From CAWAMR01 sp963783095 (lineage in GTDB: Bacteria > Planctomycetota > Planctomycetia > Gemmatales > Gemmataceae), in contig CAWAMR010000012.1 of NCBI GenBank assembly GCA_963783095.1, positions 186,001 through 250,000 of the forward strand: 64,000 nt of DNA. The letters run 5' to 3'. Under the pieces are notes generated by a model, which had not been told where the DNA came from, searched no databases, and saw only the letters and a list, made by a program, of their open reading frames with translations. Positions 9,080-19,346 of this stretch are shown one piece after another; the first letter of the stretch is position 1; each line of letters begins with the position of its first letter. Both the position numbers and the translations under genes were made by a program.

Positions 9080-10288
9080 CGTTCGCTGCCAAATCGCTTC
9101 CAGCCTATCGGCTAATCCTTTCCAGTCGTATTGCTCTAATACTCTCTGTCGACCGGCTTCCGCTTGCCGTCGAATCGTGGCCGGCTCACGTATCCCATTC
9201 ACAATCGCCGTCGCCATCGCTTCCACGCCATCCGCAACGGTTACGTGTTGACCATCCGCGAGATTCAATCCTTCAACGCCAATCGTTGTGGTGATGACCG
9301 GCAAGCAGGCTGCGAGCGCTTCAAGAATCTTGAGGCGGGAGCCGCCGCCGATGCGTAGGGGCACGGCCAACATTCCCGATGATGCCAGGAACGATTTCAC
9401 CTCCGGAACATCCGCGTGCAACTCGATCCCCGGCCGGTGCCTCACCGCATCGCGCAGCCACTGCGGAGGTTTTCTGCCAACCACCAGCAGCCGGGCTTCA
9501 GGCTCCTGGGCAATGACGCGCGGGAAAATCTCATCCAGGAGCAACCTGACAGCGTCGAGGTTCGGCCGCCAGTCGAGACTTCCCAGGAATAACACTCGGC
9601 GCGGATCGCGTAGCGAAGGAGAATCGGGGGCATAAATAGCGGTATCAACCCCGTTATCGACCACTTCGACGCGTTCCGCGCCGAAGCGTTCGCGCATGAG
9701 CTGGGCATCTTCCGCGCTCACGGCAATCGTGACCGAGGCCGATCGATAAGCCCATCGTTCAAATGCCTCGTACTTTTTCCATTGTCGTCGCATGTACCAG
9801 CGCCTCAATGGATTCGACTCCGTTTCCGTGTAGCGCTGCCAGATCAACGATTCCAGATTGTGCGCCATGACCAGCCAGGGAATGCGATGCGCTTGTGAAT
9901 TTCGCAGCGATTGCGCGTAGGGGGTCCATTCGCAATGCCATAAATCGGGAGGATCGTTCCGGGTGAGTTTCTCAATGCTTTCTCGCATGGCAGAGCTTGT
10001 GTGCGTGGCAACCGAGTAGGGTAAAGAAGAGAATAGATTGCCCAATAGCCGAGTGTAGAAAAAGGGGCCGGATTTGGCGGGGATCGTGCGATCGACGATA
10101 ATCGGTTGAATTCCGATGTCGGACAGCGCAGCGATGGCGGCTGCGGATTCTGCAGCATCCGGGTTGCGATGGCAAAGATAGGTGATGCGGTGTCTTTGTG
10201 CCAGAGTGCGCAGCAGATTGAAGGTGCGAATCCGTTTTCCGGAGTTGAGCGGAAAGGGCAACTCCTCGTCGAGAACGGCAATATGCAT
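9047..10288 (-). CDS. GT4-type glycosyltransferase (sugar transferase)
   Basis: 413 residues, starting at the ATG at 10288 behind an AGGA ribosome site. The N-terminal half begins LDEELPFPLNSGKRIRTFN, typical of the donor/acceptor-sensing Rossmann domain of GT-B enzymes. The C-terminal half holds VLFLGSLDWRPN, LRIGGGSRLKILEALA and the nucleotide-sugar site PVITTTIGVEGL. The overall pattern resembles the PEP-CTERM/exopolysaccharide-associated sugar transferases, but no EpsH/exosortase gene is visible here. Likely cytoplasmic or membrane-associated, in surface polysaccharide synthesis. The final residues (GGDKVRKMTR) are encoded by the GACAAGGTG repeat, so the repeat has replaced or extended the natural C-terminus. 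Confidence 0.85.
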   Translation of the reverse strand: MHIAVLDEELPFPLNSGKRIRTFNLLRTLAQRHRITYLCHRNPDAAESAAAIAALSDIGIQPIIVDRTIPAKSGPFFYTRLLGNLFSSLPYSVATHTSSAMRESIEKLTRNDPPDLWHCEWTPYAQSLRNSQAHRIPWLVMAHNLESLIWQRYTETESNPLRRWYMRRQWKKYEAFERWAYRSASVTIAVSAEDAQLMRERFGAERVEVVDNGVDTAIYAPDSPSLRDPRRVLFLGSLDWRPNLDAVRLLLDEIFPRVIAQEPEARLLVVGRKPPQWLRDAVRHRPGIELHADVPEVKSFLASSGMLAVPLRIGGGSRLKILEALAACLPVITTTIGVEGLNLADGQHVTVADGVEAMATAIVNGIREPATIRRQAEAGRQRVLEQYDWKGLADRLEAIWQRTGGDKVRKMTR

Positions 10289-10385
10289 ACGTTCCTCGGA
10301 ATGCGGAGTGCGGGGATTAGTTCTTCCGCAAGCCGATCGCCTTCATCGCGGAATTGGACTCTCGATTCACCCTATTACCAGGCCG

Positions 10386-10415
10386 TTGACACTGGACGAG
10401 AAGTCCCTGTAAGAT
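10386..10415 (+). promoter_or_regulatory. Likely sigma-70-type promoter of the RND efflux operon
   Basis: Perfect -35 TTGACA (10386-10391), an 18-nt spacer, then TAAGAT (10410-10415). It lies about 95 nt before the adaptor ATG at 10505, in the divergent gap with the glycosyltransferase. No repressor gene or obvious operator lies alongside. Confidence 0.5.
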
Positions 10416-10504
10416 TCTATTACTCCTTCCGGTATATAGGATGTAACTATCTCCCTCTATTTTATGTGCCGATTACTCGCCGGGCAGAATGCAGGATCTT
10501 CTCT

Positions 10505-11817
10505 ATGACTCAAGACTTACGTTCAAGACATCCCCTCCGATGGCTACCTCTGAGCTTGGGGGCGCTCTTCTGGTAGCCCCCATCGGGTGCAAAAAAGTCA
10601 AACCACAGGGAGAAAAGCCTCTTGAAACCGTTATTGTGGAGCTTCCAGTCGTCGAAGCTGTTACCGATTATGAGGATTTTACCGGCCACACCGAAGCCTT
10701 CAAGGCGGTTGAGATCCGTGCCCAGGTTACAGGCTATCTGAAAGAAATCAAGTTTCGCGATGGCGATGACGTGAATGCGGGCGATCCTCTATTTGAGATC
10801 GATCCGGAACTGTTCCAGGCGGAATTCGAGAGGGCGAGCGCCGCACTCGAACAGGCCCAGCAGGCCCTGGCAAAAGCCAAGGACACCGCCCATCGCAATG
10901 AGAACTCGCCCGGCGCGATCTCGGAGTCGGATCGGGTCACCAGCAAACTCGATATGAAACTCAACGAGGCCACCGTCGCCGCTAACAAGGCAATGTTGAA
11001 AACGGCCAAGAAGAATCTGGAATTCACCCACATCAGCGCGCCGATCTCCGGTCGACTGAGTAAGCGGCAAATCGATCCGGGCAACCTCGTCAAGGCGAAC
11101 GACACCTTGTTGACGACGATCGTCACGCAAGACCCGATCTACGCGACATTTGACGTGGACGAGCGCACCTGGCTCAAACTAAGACGTCTCAAGACGGAAG
11201 GGCTTATTCCCACAACCAAAGATAACGACCATAAAGTCGAGGTGAAGATCGGCCTGGCGGACGAAGAAGGATACTCACTGACCGGGATTGTCGAATTCGC
11301 GGAAAATAAGATGGATTCGAATACCGGAACCCTCCGCCTTCGTGCGATTCTGCGCAATCGCAGCATGCTCTATACACCCGGCTTATTCCTCACCGGCTCA
11401 GTGCTAGGGGATTCACCCGTGCTTTCGTCCGGCAAAAACCTGCTCATGACTCCCGGTCATTTTGCTCGCTTTCGTTTACCCCTGGGCAAACCGCAAGAAA
11501 AAAAGTTGATCCCCGAAGAAGCGATCGGCTCGGATCAGGGCTACAAATACGTCTTCGTCGTAATACCAACCGGTGAAACCAAGGTTATCAAGAAAGACAA
11601 AAAGGATGTCAAGGTCGATATAGGCCGGGCAGAACGGCGCGACGTAGTTCTCGGAACGCTGGTCGAGAAGGAGATTTACACGCCCAATGGTGTGCCGAAG
11701 ATCGAGAAATTCCGCGTCATCGAGCAAGGCATCGAGAGTAATGAGCTTGTTGTGGTCGAGGGGATTCAGCGTGTGCGCGATAAGAAGGATCTGATTTACA
11801 ACCTGAAGAAACCGTAG
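10505..11817 (+). CDS. RND efflux periplasmic adaptor (membrane fusion protein), frameshift in the signal region
   Basis: HlyD/AcrA-type adaptor. The biotinyl-lipoyl domain halves are seen in VEIRAQVTGYLKEIKFRDGD and FTHISAPISGRLSKRQIDPG, flanking an alpha-hairpin (about nt 10800-11010). Beta-barrel and membrane-proximal domains follow. The natural N-terminus appears to be the ATG at 10505: MTQDLRSRHPLRWLPLSLGAL runs in that frame, then coding sense jumps frame at about 10560-10575 into LVAPIGCKK, giving a lipoprotein-like leader ending at Cys. The uncorrected alternative, starting at 10489 in the second frame, lacks any export signal. First gene of the efflux operon; the pump starts 63 nt downstream. 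No TolC-type partner is in the window. Confidence 0.85.
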
Positions 11818-11880
11818 CACCGGCGTGCTTCCCCATACCTTTTTCCCACCCATGCCTTCTCGGCTTCCTTCGAGTTCGCT

Positions 11881-14800
11881 GTGTTCCCACGTTTTTTCAT
11901 CGATCGACCGATTTTCGCCTCCGTCCTCTCGATCGTGATCACGATCGTGGGCGGTTTGGCGGTATTTCAGTTGCCGTTGTCGCAATATCCTCCCGTCACG
12001 CCGCCAACGATCCAGGTCGATTGCAACTATCCGGGTGCCAGCGCCCAGGTCGTTGCCGATACCATTGCCGCGCCGATCGAGCAACAGGTCAACGGTGTCG
12101 AGGAAATGCTCTACATGAACTCCCAGTGTACCAGCGACGGGAGTTACTCGCTGACCGTGACCTTCAAGATCGGCACCAACTTGAATATGGCCCAGGTGCT
12201 GGTTCAGAACCGCGTCAATCTGGCCATGCCCAACTTGCCCGACATCGTCCGGGCGACCGGCGTGACCATGCGCAAGCGGTCGCCGGAAATTCTCCAGACC
12301 ATTAGCCTGCATTCTCCGAGCCTGCGCTATAGTCAACTCTATCTGAGCAACTATGCGCTGTGCCAGGTTCGCGAAGAACTGGCCCGGGTGGAGGGCATTG
12401 CCGATGTTCTTATTTTTGGCCAGCGCGATTACAGCATGCGCCTCTGGATCGATCCGACCAAGCTTTCCGCCAGAAATCTGACGGCCCTGGACGTGGTCAA
12501 CGCTTTGCGTGCCCAAAACGCGCAGATCGCAGCGGGGAAAATCGGCCAGCCGCCCACCGATAACGGCCAGCCTTTTCAGATCACGCTCGACATTCTCGGC
12601 CGGCTGACGACGATTGAAGATTTTGAAAAAGTCATCGTCAAATCGACGCGCGACGGGAAGATCGTTCGCCTCAAGGATGTTGCCCGCGTGCAACTTAGCC
12701 CCAAAAGCGAAGACATCACCAATAAATTCGACATGAAAGCCACGGTCGGCATCGCCCTCTTCTTGATTGCCGACGCCAATGCTCTGGAAACTTCGGATCG
12801 CGTCAAAGCGAAAATGATGGAGTTGAAAAAGGCGTTCCCTGAAGGTTTGGAATACGAAATCGGCTACGACACCACACCGTTCATCAGCGAGTCGATCAAA
12901 GAAGTGGCCAAGTCGCTTCGAGACGCCATTATCCTGGTGGCGATCGTCGTACTGGTATTCTTGCAAAGCTGGCGATCCGCGCTGATCCCGCTGGCCGCGG
13001 TACCTGTGGCCATCATCGGCACCTTTGGAGCGATGGCCGCGGTGGGTTTCAGTCTCAATCACCTGACGCTCTTTGGCCTGGTGTTGTCGGTCGGTATCGT
13101 CGTCGATGATGCCATCGTCGTTGTCGAGGCGGTTCAGCACCAGATCGAGAAAGGCTATGCACCACGCATCGCTACGCTCCGCGCCATGGAGAACGTCGGC
13201 GGCCCCATCATCGCGGTCGGCGTTGTCCTGGGGGCGGTTTTCGTGCCGTGCGCATTCCTGGAAGGGATTGTCGGCCAGTTCTTTCGACAATTTGCGCTTA
13301 CCATCGCCATCTCCGCACTGATTTCCTGTTTCAACTCGCTGACCCTCAGCCCGGCTCTGTGTGCCCTGTTGCTGAAGCCGCACCAGTCCGGGAACTCCAG
13401 AGTTCTGCCGAAAGTCACGTTTGAGATCATGGGCGTGCACTGGGGTACTTCCTGCTTGGTCCGAAAGTTGTCGCCTGGGCAATGGACATGTTTGAGCCAT
13501 TGCGTCAGAACCCGGATGTGGTTCAAGTGGGCGGCAAGATCCTGGCTGGCCTTCTGGGAATGCTGGTCGGGCGGCTGCCTGCGCAATCTGTTTTTCTGGT
13601 TCTTCGAGCAGTTTTTCGTCGTATTCAATCGCTGCTTCGATTTTGCTGGGCGTTCCTACGTTCGCATGGTCGGAATCGTCTTGTATGTCCCGCTGGCGGT
13701 GATCCTGATATACGCCGGGGCGATCGCCACGGGGATATGGGGTTATACTCAACTGCCCACCGGTTTCATACCCCAGCAGGATAAAGGCTATCTGATCGCC
13801 AGCATTCAGTTGCCCGATGCGGCATCGGTCGACGCACGATGGAGGTCATGGACAAGCTCGCGGCGCTTGCCCTGGAGACCAAAGGGGTTCACCATACCAA
13901 TGCCATTTCCGGCAATTCATTCGTCTTGAGTGCCTACGGCTCAAATTTCGGCTCGATGTTCATCATTCTCGACACCTACACCGATCGGCGCGCACCGGAA
14001 CTCTATTCCGACAAGATTGCCGCCACATTGCGGCAAAAATTTGCCAATGCGGTGCCGGGCGCTCAAGTTGCCGTTTTCAGTGCGCCGGCGGTATCGGGTC
14101 TCGGTCGAGCCGGCGGTTTTCGACTCATGGTGGAGGATCTTGGCGAAATTGGCCCCCGCATGCTGCAAACCGAAACCGAGAGCTTTATCGAGAAGGCGAA
14201 TAAGAACCCCAACATGAACGGGTTGTTCACGGTCTACAAATACAACTCACCGCAGATTTACCTGGATGTGGATCGACGTTCGTGTATGACGCACGGAGTC
14301 GACGTCATTGATGTGTTCAATACCTTGCAATCGACGATGGGTTCTCGCTATGTGAACGACTTCAATTATCTGGGTCGAACCTGGCAAGTGCTCGTGCAAT
14401 CCGAAAACAAATACCGCGGCGAAAAAGAAGACATCCTACGGCTCAAGGTGCGCAATCAGCGGGGCGACATGGTACCGCTGGGCACGCTGGTCAAGGTCCG
14501 GGAAACCTTCGGCCCGCTCGTCATCACGCGCTACAACACGCACCCGGCCGCGGCCGTCAACGGCAACTTCGCCGATGGGGTGAGCTCCGGAGATGCCAGT
14601 GCCGTCCTGGAACAACTGGCCGCAGAAGAGCTGCCGTCGCGAATGGGGGTGGAGTGGTCGGAACTGGTATTTGTCGAGAAAATGTCGAAGGGCACCGGGA
14701 TGAAGATTTTCGGAGTGTCGGTGGCATTTGTCTTCCTGGCTCTGGCCGCGCTTTACGAAAGCTGGATCTTCCCGTTCGCGGTCATTCTGGTGGTGCCGAT

Positions 14801-15371
14801 GTGCGTGGTCTCTTCGATCGTCGGCGTGGCCCTGGCCGATTTGGATGTCAATATTTTCACCCAGGTTGGCTTCGTCGTGCTGATTGGATTGGCCTGCAAG
14901 AATGCGATCCTGATCGTCGAATTCGCCAAGATGAAACGCGATGCCGGTGCGGATCGCCGGGAGGCAGTTTTGTCGGCGTGCAGTCTGCGGTTTCGACCGA
15001 TTCTGATGACCTCCTTTGCGTTCATCCTGGGGGTGTTGCCGCTGCTGTACTCCAAGGGAGCGGGGGCCGAGATGCGCGTGGCGCTGGGGACAGCGGTGTT
15101 TAGCGGCATGGTGGGCGTGACGTTGTTCGGAATCTTCCTGACGCCCATTTTCTTCTGGATCGTCGATGGTTTCCAGAAGGGAAATAAATCGCATGGTATC
15201 TGGGGGCCGACCTGGCGATTTTTGAAGAGAGAAATCCTGTCGTTCCGATTCATTCGCCAACCTGGTTCTTGGCTAATGAGGAAAATCTCGGCGGGATGGA
15301 AGAAACTGGCGCAAATCCGAATCTCTTCCAAGGACAAGCCCCCGAATACAGCCACACCGACAGGGACATAA
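11881..15371 (+). pseudogene. RND efflux pump, HAE1/AcrB type, first copy (at least three frameshifts)
   Basis: Starts at GTG 11881 with MFPRFFIDRPIFASVLSIV, the canonical first helix of hydrophobe/amphiphile RND pumps. The proton-relay Asp pair is in GIVVDDAIVVVEAV, and LQSWRSALIPLAAVPVAI is a further family signature. The coding sense leaves the frame near 13435 (continuing as ALGYFLLGPKVVAWAMDMFE), returns near 13570, and shifts again near 13835 in GCATCGGTCGACGCACG, where one C appears missing. It then runs intact from about 13839 to 15371 through the second set of helices. The conceptual product is about 1160 residues. The breaks may be sequencing errors: both halves keep strong coding bias and family residues. 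Inner-membrane drug or solvent exporter. Confidence 0.8.
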
Positions 15372-15426
15372 GGCGAGATCGTGTTGGCTGCGGGCTGACA
15401 AGTGGAAAGGAAAACGAGCAAGCACT

Positions 15427-15553
15427 AATCCCCTCTCCCCTGTACTCGGGGGAGAGGGTGAGGGGTTGAGCCTCCCACCATAAAAGAAGCGTCCCGCAGG
15501 GTTGAAGGTTTACCCCCTAACCCTCTCCCCTGAGTACAGGGGGAGGGGGGATT
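15427..15553. repeat. Large imperfect inverted repeat of the CCCTCTCCCC type
   Basis: The arms 15427-15469 and 15515-15553 are near reverse complements (AATCCCCTCTCCCCTGTACT versus its complement). Each arm is itself a small palindrome (CCCTCTCCCC...GGGGAGAGGG). It lies 56 nt after the first pump gene and about 80 nt before the second. Possible attenuator or terminator between the two pumps, or a REP-like mobile palindrome. Confidence 0.65.
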
Positions 15554-15635
15554 GCTGTCATTGGGATTGTTGTGGTTCTAAACGACCCGGCGTCTTGAGT
15601 TGTCCAAAGGGTCATGTAGCCGCCCGGAGAGTTCA

Positions 15636-18600
15636 ATGTATTTCACGCGATTCTTTATCGATCGACCTATCTTTGCTTCGGTTCTATCGATCATCATCAC
15701 TCTCGCAGGGTCGGTTGCGGTCGTGAATATGCCCGTGGCGCAGTATCCCAATATCACCCCGCCTACGGTTGAAGTTTACGGTATTTACCCGGGTGCCAAC
15801 TCCAGAGTGGTTGCCGATACGGTTGCCGCCCCGATCGAACAACAAGTCAATGGTGTGGAGGACATGATGTACATGTCTTCCCAGTGCTGCAACGACGGCA
15901 GTTATACGCTCACCGTGACGTTCAAGCCGGGGACCGATCTGAATGTGGCTCAAGTGCTGGTGCAAAATCGCGTCAACCTGGCCCAGCCGGTGCTTCCGGC
16001 ACTGGTCCAGCGCCGGGGAATCCTGGTCAAGAAGAAATCGCCCAACGTCTTGATGATGGTGAATCTTTATTCTCCCGATCATATTGCTCCCAATAAAAAA
16101 TGGAGCGATGTAAGACTGAGCAATTACGCCACCATTCAGCTTCGCGATCAACTGGCCCGACTGGAAGGTGTAGGCGACATCACTTTCCTTGGCCAGCGCG
16201 ACTACAGCATGAGACTCTGGCTCGATCCCGAAAAGATGACGGCGAAGACTCTGTCCGCCACGGACATTATCAATGCCGTTGTCAACCAAAATGCGCAGGT
16301 CGCGGCGGGGCAAATCGGCCAGCCCCCATCTCCCGACGGCCAGGCCTTCCAGTTCACGATCAATACGCGTGGCCGGCTCGTGGATGTCAAGGAGTTCGAG
16401 GACATCATCATCAGGAATGATCCCGACGGCCGGCTGGTTCGCGTCAAGGATGTGGCCCGGGTAGAACTGGGCGCGATCGGCTACGATCAAATCTGTTTAA
16501 TGGATGGCAAACCCTCGGTTGCCCTCTCGATCTATCAGCTTCCGGGCACCAACGCCCTCGACGTCGCGCACCGGGTTCGGGCCAAAATGGAAGAACTCAA
16601 AGTTCGTTTTCCGGAAGAATTGGCGTACGACATCGTTTACGACACCACCCCCTTTATCGATGAATCGATTCGGGAAGTGTTCAAGACTTTGCTCGACGCA
16701 GTCATCATTGTCGGCATCGTCATGCTGGTATTTCTGCAAAGCTGGCGATCGGCGATCATCCCCCTGGCGGCGGTTCCCGTCGCCATCGTGGGAACCTTCG
16801 CAGCGATGTCGATGGTGGGTTTCAGCCTGAATAATCTGACGCTCTTCGGCCTGGTGCTGGCGGTGGGTATCGTCGTCGATGACGCCATCGTTGTTGTCGA
16901 GGCGGTCGAGCATCATATCGAACATGGAAAATCGCCGCGCGACGCGACCATCCAGGCCATGAATGAAGTTTCCGGACCGGTCATCGCCGTGGGCCTGGTG
17001 CTGGCGGCAGTATTCATTCCTTGCGTATTCATCTCCGGCATCATCGGCCAGTTCTTCCGCCAGTTCGCCTTTACGATCGCGGTTTCGACGTTGATCTCCG
17101 CGTTCAACTCGCTGACGCTCAGCCCGGCCCTGTCTGCCCTATTGCTGAAACCCCGGGCAGCGGGCGGTGCTGAAGCTCTGCCCCGGCCGGCGTTTGCTTT
17201 GTCGGCGGAGCACTCGGGTTCATCTATTTAACTCCCTTGCTGGCTCCCTACTTCCAGAAACTGGCTCAAGAAGTTCAGATTGATGCTCACGTAATGCCTT
17301 GGCTCGTCAAAGGGTTGGCGACTTTGGTCGGAGCCTTCGCAGGTTGGCTGGTTCGGAAAGAAATGAACATTATTCTGGGTTTCTTCTTCCGCAAGTTCAA
17401 TGAGGGTTTTGAGTGGCTTACCGTGGGATACATTGGATTAATTCGCGTCTTATTGAGTATCGGCGTGCTGGTCCTGATCGGTTACGGAGGTTTGTTGGTT
17501 CTTACAGCGCAGGTATTCCAACAACTTCCGACAGGGTTCATCCCGGCCCAGGATAAGGGATATTTGCTCGTCAATGTCCAGTTGCCCGATGCCGCATCGT
17601 TGGGCCGAACCGATGCGGTGCTCCGACAAATTGAAGAAATCGCGATGAAGACCGATGGCGTGAAACACGCCATCACAGTATCGGGCCAATCGATCCTTTT
17701 GGGAGCGAACTCGTCGAATTTCGGCTCGGCGTACATCATGCTGGACAAGTTTGAAAACCGCACCCGCCCCGAGCTTTACGGCGAGGCAATCGCGGCCCGG
17801 CTTCAGGCCGAGTTCAAACGGCAAATCACCGGAGCCGTCATCAACGTGTTTGGTGCCCCGCCGGTAGATGGGCTGGGCACTGCCGGCGGCTTCAAGATCG
17901 TGATTCAGGATACCGGCTCCATGGGTTTGAAAATCCTCCAGGAAGTTGGCGATCAGGTGGTGATGGATGGCCAGCAGGCCGATGAATTGCAGGGAGTTTA
18001 TACCGGGTTCCGCGCGGACACGCCCTGGTTGTATCTCGAGCTCGATCGGGTTGCCGCCCAGCAAATGGGGGTTACGATGGACGAGATCACGAATTCGCTT
18101 CAGGGAATTCGGCTCGCTCTACGTCAACGACTTCAACCGCTTTGGCCGAACCTGGCAGGTAAACTTGCAGGCCGAGGGCAAATTCCGAAAAACGCCCGAC
18201 GATCTCAAACGCCTGCGCGTTCGCAATATCCGCGGAGAGATGGTCCCGCTGGCAGGTGTGTTGCACCTGAAGGAAATTGTCGGACCCGTGTTAATCCAGG
18301 CGTTACAACCTTTACCCGTCGGTGACGATCAGCAATTCTCCCGGCACCGGGAGTCAGTTCCGGACAAGCCATCGAGGCCATGGAGAATGTAGCCCAGCAA
18401 CACATTCCAGCTGCCATGCGCACGGAATGGACCGAACTGGCCTACCTTCAACTTCAAACCGCCGACACTGCGACGCGGGCCTTCATTCTGGCGGTGGTTC
18501 TGGTCTTCCTGGTTTTGGCAGCGCAATACGAAAGCTGGGCGTTGCCTCTGGCGGTGATTCTGGTGGTGCCGATGTGTCTGCTCAGTTCCGGTCGTGGGAG

Positions 18601-19100
18601 TTATGATGGCGGGGATGGACGTCAACATCTTCACGCAAGTCGGGTTCGTGGTGCTGGTGGGTCTGGCGTGTAAGAATGCTATCCTGATCGTCGAGTTTGG
18701 AAGAACCCGGCGCATGGCGGGCGTGCCGCGAAAACAGGCGATCTTGGAGGCATGTCGGCTCCGGCTGCGTCCGATTATCATGACCTCGCTGGCATTCGTT
18801 TTCGGCGTATTGCCGTTGGTGGTGGCCGAGGGTGCGGGGGCCGAGATGCGTCGAACGCTGGGAACTGCGGTCTTCGCAGGGATGCTGGGTGTGACGATCT
18901 TCGGCATCTTCCTGACGCCGGTGTTTTTCTCCAGTATCCTCTGGTTCCAGGACAAGATGGGAATCGCAACGACCGCTCCCGGAGTCGGTCTCGCGGAGAG
19001 TTCGAGTTCGCACGATGGGAGTCCATTGAACGGGTTTCATACACGCAATGGAACTCTGCCCCACGAGCAGCCGGACGACGAGAATGGCGAAACGTATTGA
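15636..19100 (+). pseudogene. RND efflux pump, HAE1/AcrB type, second copy (about five frameshifts)
   Basis: ATG 15636 sits behind CGGAGAG and opens MYFTRFFIDRPIFASVLSII. It is a close paralogue of the upstream pump, with the same GIVVDDAIVVVEAV Asp pair and LQSWRSAIIPLAAVPVAIVG. Frame changes are visible near 17198 (before VGGALGFIYLTPLLAP), 18112 (FGSLYVNDFNRFGRTWQVNL), 18303 (YNLYPSVTISNSPGTGS), 18352 (SGQAIEAMENVAQQHIP) and 18593 (VGVMMAGMDVNIFTQVGFV). Between breaks the protein is complete and in family order, ending NGETY at 19100. The conceptual length is about 1150 residues. With the adaptor at 10505 it forms a one-adaptor, two-pump operon; the two pumps may form a hetero-oligomer or have distinct substrates (inference). 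Confidence 0.8.
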
Positions 19101-19134
19101 CAATGTCCCGTAATGGTAGGCTTGGTGGTTTGAA

Positions 19135-19334
19135 GCTGTATTCCTCACGCTCCGCGCGACTGAATACCTGTTTAGCCAAAGGCGAGCGTCGAGGCGTAAG
19201 CTCGACGTGGACAGTCACCATACAGCGGTTGGGTTACCGGCGAACAATGAGGGCACGATTGGTGGCAGTCCACGTCGAGCTTACGCCTCGACGCTCGCCT
19301 TTGGCTTAAATGATGCACGCGTAAGGAATACAGC
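19135..19334. repeat. 200-bp nested inverted repeat between convergent genes
   Basis: The inner arms 19174-19212 and 19268-19306 are 39-nt perfect reverse complements (core AGGCGAGCGTCGAGGCGTAA). Outer arms 19135-19150 and 19319-19334 match at 15 of 16 positions (GCTGTATTCCTCACGC). A 55-nt loop separates the inner arms. It starts 35 nt after the second pump gene and ends 13 nt before the stop of the opposing gene. Its size and nested ends resemble a miniature inverted-repeat element acting as a bidirectional transcript end. Confidence 0.8.
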
Positions 19335-19346
19335 TAATGACCCCTC

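Noticed and set aside
11476..13752. 758-codon minus-strand ORF opposite the adaptor and first pump
   Set aside because: Antisense shadow; composition rich in His/Arg/Asp as expected from complementing RND codons; no family resemblance.
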